From: Saccopteryx bilineata
Lineage: Eukaryota; Chordata; Mammalia; Chiroptera; Emballonuridae
DNA: 64,000 nt
Direction of reading: 5' to 3'
NCBI RefSeq assembly: GCF_036850765.1
Contig: NC_089492.1
Location: 183,660,106-183,724,105, forward strand
In this document: positions 61,142 to 64,000 of the stretch, piece by piece
How positions within the stretch are numbered: the first letter of the stretch is position 1
Layout: each line of letters begins with the position of its first letter
Translations under genes and position numbers: made by a program
The notes under the pieces: model-generated
Seen by the model: the letters and a program-made list of their open reading frames with translations, nothing else
What the model was told of the DNA's origin: nothing
Database searches by the model: none

Positions 61142-63164
61142 AAATGTGTGGCTGTTCTTAACGTTCTATCAGATAGGCAGTGCTGTGCTCTGGTCTTGGC
61201 TCGACAGAGCACCTTTCAGAAGACACCAGCATTTCAAGAGGGCTTCTAAAAAGAGTTTCCTGTTCTTTGCAGCGAGGGAATGGGGATGTCAGATGATGTG
61301 GAAGCCGCGGAACCCCCTGAAGAGTTGCCATGATTGTTGGCAGATGCTGCAGGGCTCAACAACGGCGTTCCAGTCCGATGGTACTCTGACTTCGCTCATT
61401 TTGTTCCTCAGTCTCAGTGTGAAGACCAGTATCTAGTTTCTGTTTTGTCAATGAGAGGTCTCAAGAGCCCCAGGGAAAGCCCACCAACCTGAGCCATTCC
61501 CGCCTGGGCTTTGTGTGTGAGGATGAGCAGATCTAGTTGCTCTTGTGTGCCCTCTCAGCTTTGAGGCAATCCTGGTGATGATGGGAGCCAAAGTGATGAT
61601 GACAATGATGATAATGAGGATGAAGATGATACCCAAACTTCACTCAGGTCTATATTCTTCCCTTCTTTCTTTGAAGTGATTCACAGAGACGCGTGCCCAG
61701 GGTGCACTAAGTCAGTCAAAGTTGAACTGAACTCATAATGCCTTTGATTGTTATTCCTATTTTTAGAAAATGTTTTTGTAGCAGAAGAAATTACCTAGCT
61801 TGAGGAGATGCCAGCTCACAGTCAGAATTAGTCCTTAGATTTTGGGGGGACACACCATTTGCCACCTTGGAACGAGGCTCAGGTGGGTCAGACTCAGCAC
61901 CAATTTTCCCAAACCATGAATAGCATGCCAACTACAGTTAGCCATGATTACTGTATTCATTGCTGGTTTTATGAGCATAAAAAATGCATTTCAATTTTCT
62001 CCCTTGAACACTGTATTATGATTTAAGCAGCAAAAACCCTTCATACATATTATTTTATATACTGCCTATAGGGGGTATAATGTGAATTCCTTAGGAATGT
62101 AAAATACAAATTTAGACTACCCTTTCTTTCTAGCATAAGTACTACTTTCTAAATAAGAAAGAATACATATCAGGTTTCATGGGATGATTTGTCTACCATC
62201 CCTATCTCATTCACCATCCCCCCACCAGCAGAAAGACAGCAGCTTTCTAAGTGATTGCAATGATCAGTAGTGAGGAGGGGAGAAGAGGGAAAACCTGGTA
62301 CTTCCCAAAGAGGGTCCTACATCTGATCTGTCATATGGTATTTAATGCTGGTTTTCATGACTTAAGTGTTGATTCAAACTCAACAATCCCCAAGTGCTTT
62401 AATCCTAAATCTGTCTGATTCCCTGAATCATGGGCAGTAAGGAAATGAAGGCAGTTATATCTGTTTCAACCAACTTCCTTATCCAACCTAATGTATTCAT
62501 CAGTACCCTGTAAATACTCTGAAAATCATCTGACTAAATTCCTGAAACACAGAGTTGGATCTCAAGTTCTTTTTAGGAACATGGTATGTTGCTTTAATGA
62601 TCAATCCATATAAAAAACTATGTTCAAATTAATTTAGATCCTAGAAGATGTTAATTCCAAATTGTTACAGACACACACATGCACATTCTCACACTTAGGT
62701 TTACTAGATACATAACTGTTTTGTCTCAGCAGCTCACCAGAATGTGCAGTGCAATCATGCAGAATTCACACTATGGATAGGAAACACAATGACTTCCAGA
62801 TCAGATTAAAACCAGGGGGCCAGGCTAAGATGTGGTCTTTGGGTTGAATGGTGGTGCATAAATATATTCTGCTTGATCTGTACAATGTTTAAAAATGTTG
62901 GAATTTTAATTAAAAAACCCCAACTCAGATTCTTCTTCAGAAAATATGATAACTGGCCTTTCATTTCTACAAAAACAATAAGGGGCTAAAGCTGAACAGT
63001 AATAGCCCCTATAGATAAGGGGTGGACTTTCCGTCTCACCCCAGTTCTTGACACTCCCTATGAACAATCTCAGAACTGCCTGCTTCACTTATGTTCAAGC
63101 TTCTCTTTGGCCCTGGCATGCATTTGAGGTTGTAGTGCCTTTTCTAGGCAGACTCGTTTTATGC

Positions 63165-64000
63165 TTCCCCAAATGTTATGAGATGAATTGTGTCTCCCCA
63201 AATTCATATGCTGAAGTCCTAATTCCCAGTATCTCAGAATGTGGCCTTATTTGGAGACAGGATCTTTACAGAATCAGATTAAAACAAGGTCTTTGGCCTT
63301 GGCTGGTTGGCTCAGTGGTAGAGCATCAGATTGGCATGTGGATGTCTAGGTTTCGATTCCCAGTCAGGGCACACAGAAGTGGCCACCTGCTTCTCCACCC
63401 CTCCTCTTCTCGCTTCTCTCTCTCTCTCTCTGCAGCCATGGTTCAATTGGAGCAAGTTGTCCCAGGTGCTGAGGATGGCTCCATGGCCTCTGCCTCAGGC
63501 GCTAAAAAATGGCTCTTGTTTCAACAGAGCAAGGGCCCCAGATGGGCAGAGCATCTCCTTCTAGTGGTCTTGCTGGGTGGATCTAGGCTGGGGCACATCT
63601 GAGGGTCTGTCTCTGCCTCTATCCCACTCACTAAATTTAAAAATAAGATAAAACTTATGTAAAAAGAAAAAAAAGGTCTTTATGGTGGGCTCTCATTTGA
63701 TATGATTGGTGTCCTTATAGAAGGAGAGAGCTGGGTACAGAGACACACAGAAGGAGAAGTGAAGATGAAGGTAGAGACCAGGGTGACGGATCTACAAGCC
63801 AAGGAGCACCAAAGAGTGCCTGCAAACCACCAGAGACTGGGGCCTAGAACAGTTTCTCTCATATGGCTCTCAGGACAAACCAACCCCACCAACACTTTGA
63901 TCTAGAACTTCCAGCCTTCAGAACTGTGAAACAATAAATACTTGTTTTGTAAGCCACTCAGTCTGTGGAACTTTGTTACAACTGCCCTAGAAAACGTACA
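63165..64000 (+). mobile_element. Ancient LTR-like repeat split by a SINE (ERVL-MaLR type suspected)
   Basis: Two parts, about 63165-63294 and 63673-64000, join across the SINE at 63295. They contain ccccaaattcatatgctgaa, gtggccttatttggagacag and, at the far end, aactgtgaaacaataaatac and aagccactcagtctgtggaa. It reaches the window edge, so its true end is not seen. Confidence 0.75.
63295..63672 (+). repeat. SINE (GGCCCTGGCC type), forward, nested in an LTR
   Basis: AAGGTCTTT at 63286-63294 is repeated at 63673-63681. The SINE splits an older LTR-like repeat (about 63165-64000). Confidence 0.93.

Larger units (their letters stand above)
34654..64000 (-). other. PHACTR1: Long PHACTR1 intron running past the right edge
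   Basis: No exon matching the expected upstream PHACTR1 sequence (RPEL1, acidic middle region) was found in 29 kb on the minus strand, so this is one long intron, or at least free of coding exons I can recognise. It is dense in repeats: SINEs, the hAT transposon at 40033-42463, a solo LTR at 37526-37980, L2 (38735-about 39990), L1 3' ends near 56.2, 57.0 and 58.5 kb, MITEs and microsatellites. Segments with no obvious repeat (for example 44740-45560, 50500-51800, 60200-63150) showed nothing I could name. Confidence 0.7.

Noticed and set aside
63048..63602. 184-codon frame
   Set aside because: It crosses an LTR-like repeat and the nested SINE at 63295.

Overview
The window is mammalian nuclear DNA: spliced genes with GT-AG (and one GC-AG) introns, vertebrate AATAAA signals, L1/L2/MIR/MER5-type repeats and many tRNA-derived SINEs. 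The SINE types (heads like GCCTGACCAGGTGGTGGCGC and GGCCCTGGCCGGTTGGCTCA) are, as I remember them, those of horseshoe-type (rhinolophoid) bats. I infer a bat, probably Yinpterochiroptera; the species cannot be read from the sequence.

Only two host genes are supported, and they converge. The last three coding exons of TBC1D7 (a subunit of the TSC1-TSC2 complex) lie on the + strand at 2679-2824, 3883-4012 and 5038-5124, with poly(A) signals at 5561 and 5601. The last five coding exons of PHACTR1 (actin- and PP1-binding regulator) lie on the - strand at 34653-34598, 29942-29881, 25179-25039, 22906-22830 and 21934-21919, followed by a 3'UTR that probably runs to about 18.6 kb. They encode RPEL2, the basic linker, RPEL3, the PP1-docking segment and the C-terminus ending FHRP. 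From about 5.6 to 18.6 kb lies intergenic DNA full of old repeats. From 34.65 kb to the right edge is one long PHACTR1 intron; I found no further coding exon there.

The most striking object is a structurally complete hAT-Charlie DNA transposon (40033-42463) in that intron, in the same orientation as PHACTR1. It has perfect 16-bp terminal inverted repeats, a perfect 8-bp target-site duplication (GTCTAAAG) and a 607-codon transposase frame broken by only two nonsense codons. Its BED zinc finger, presumed DDE residues and hATC dimerisation region remain. The transposase resembles the one that gave rise to the C-terminal part of GTF2IRD2.

The rest is ordinary repeat landscape: over 20 SINEs (many with clear target-site duplications), old LTRs, L1 3' ends, L2 and MIR remnants, hAT-type MITEs and simple repeats. 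Long open frames such as those near 19.3-20.0 kb and 24.3-25.2 kb are chance frames in non-coding DNA, or shadows of 3'UTR and exons. No bacterial operon, CRISPR array or intact viral gene is present.
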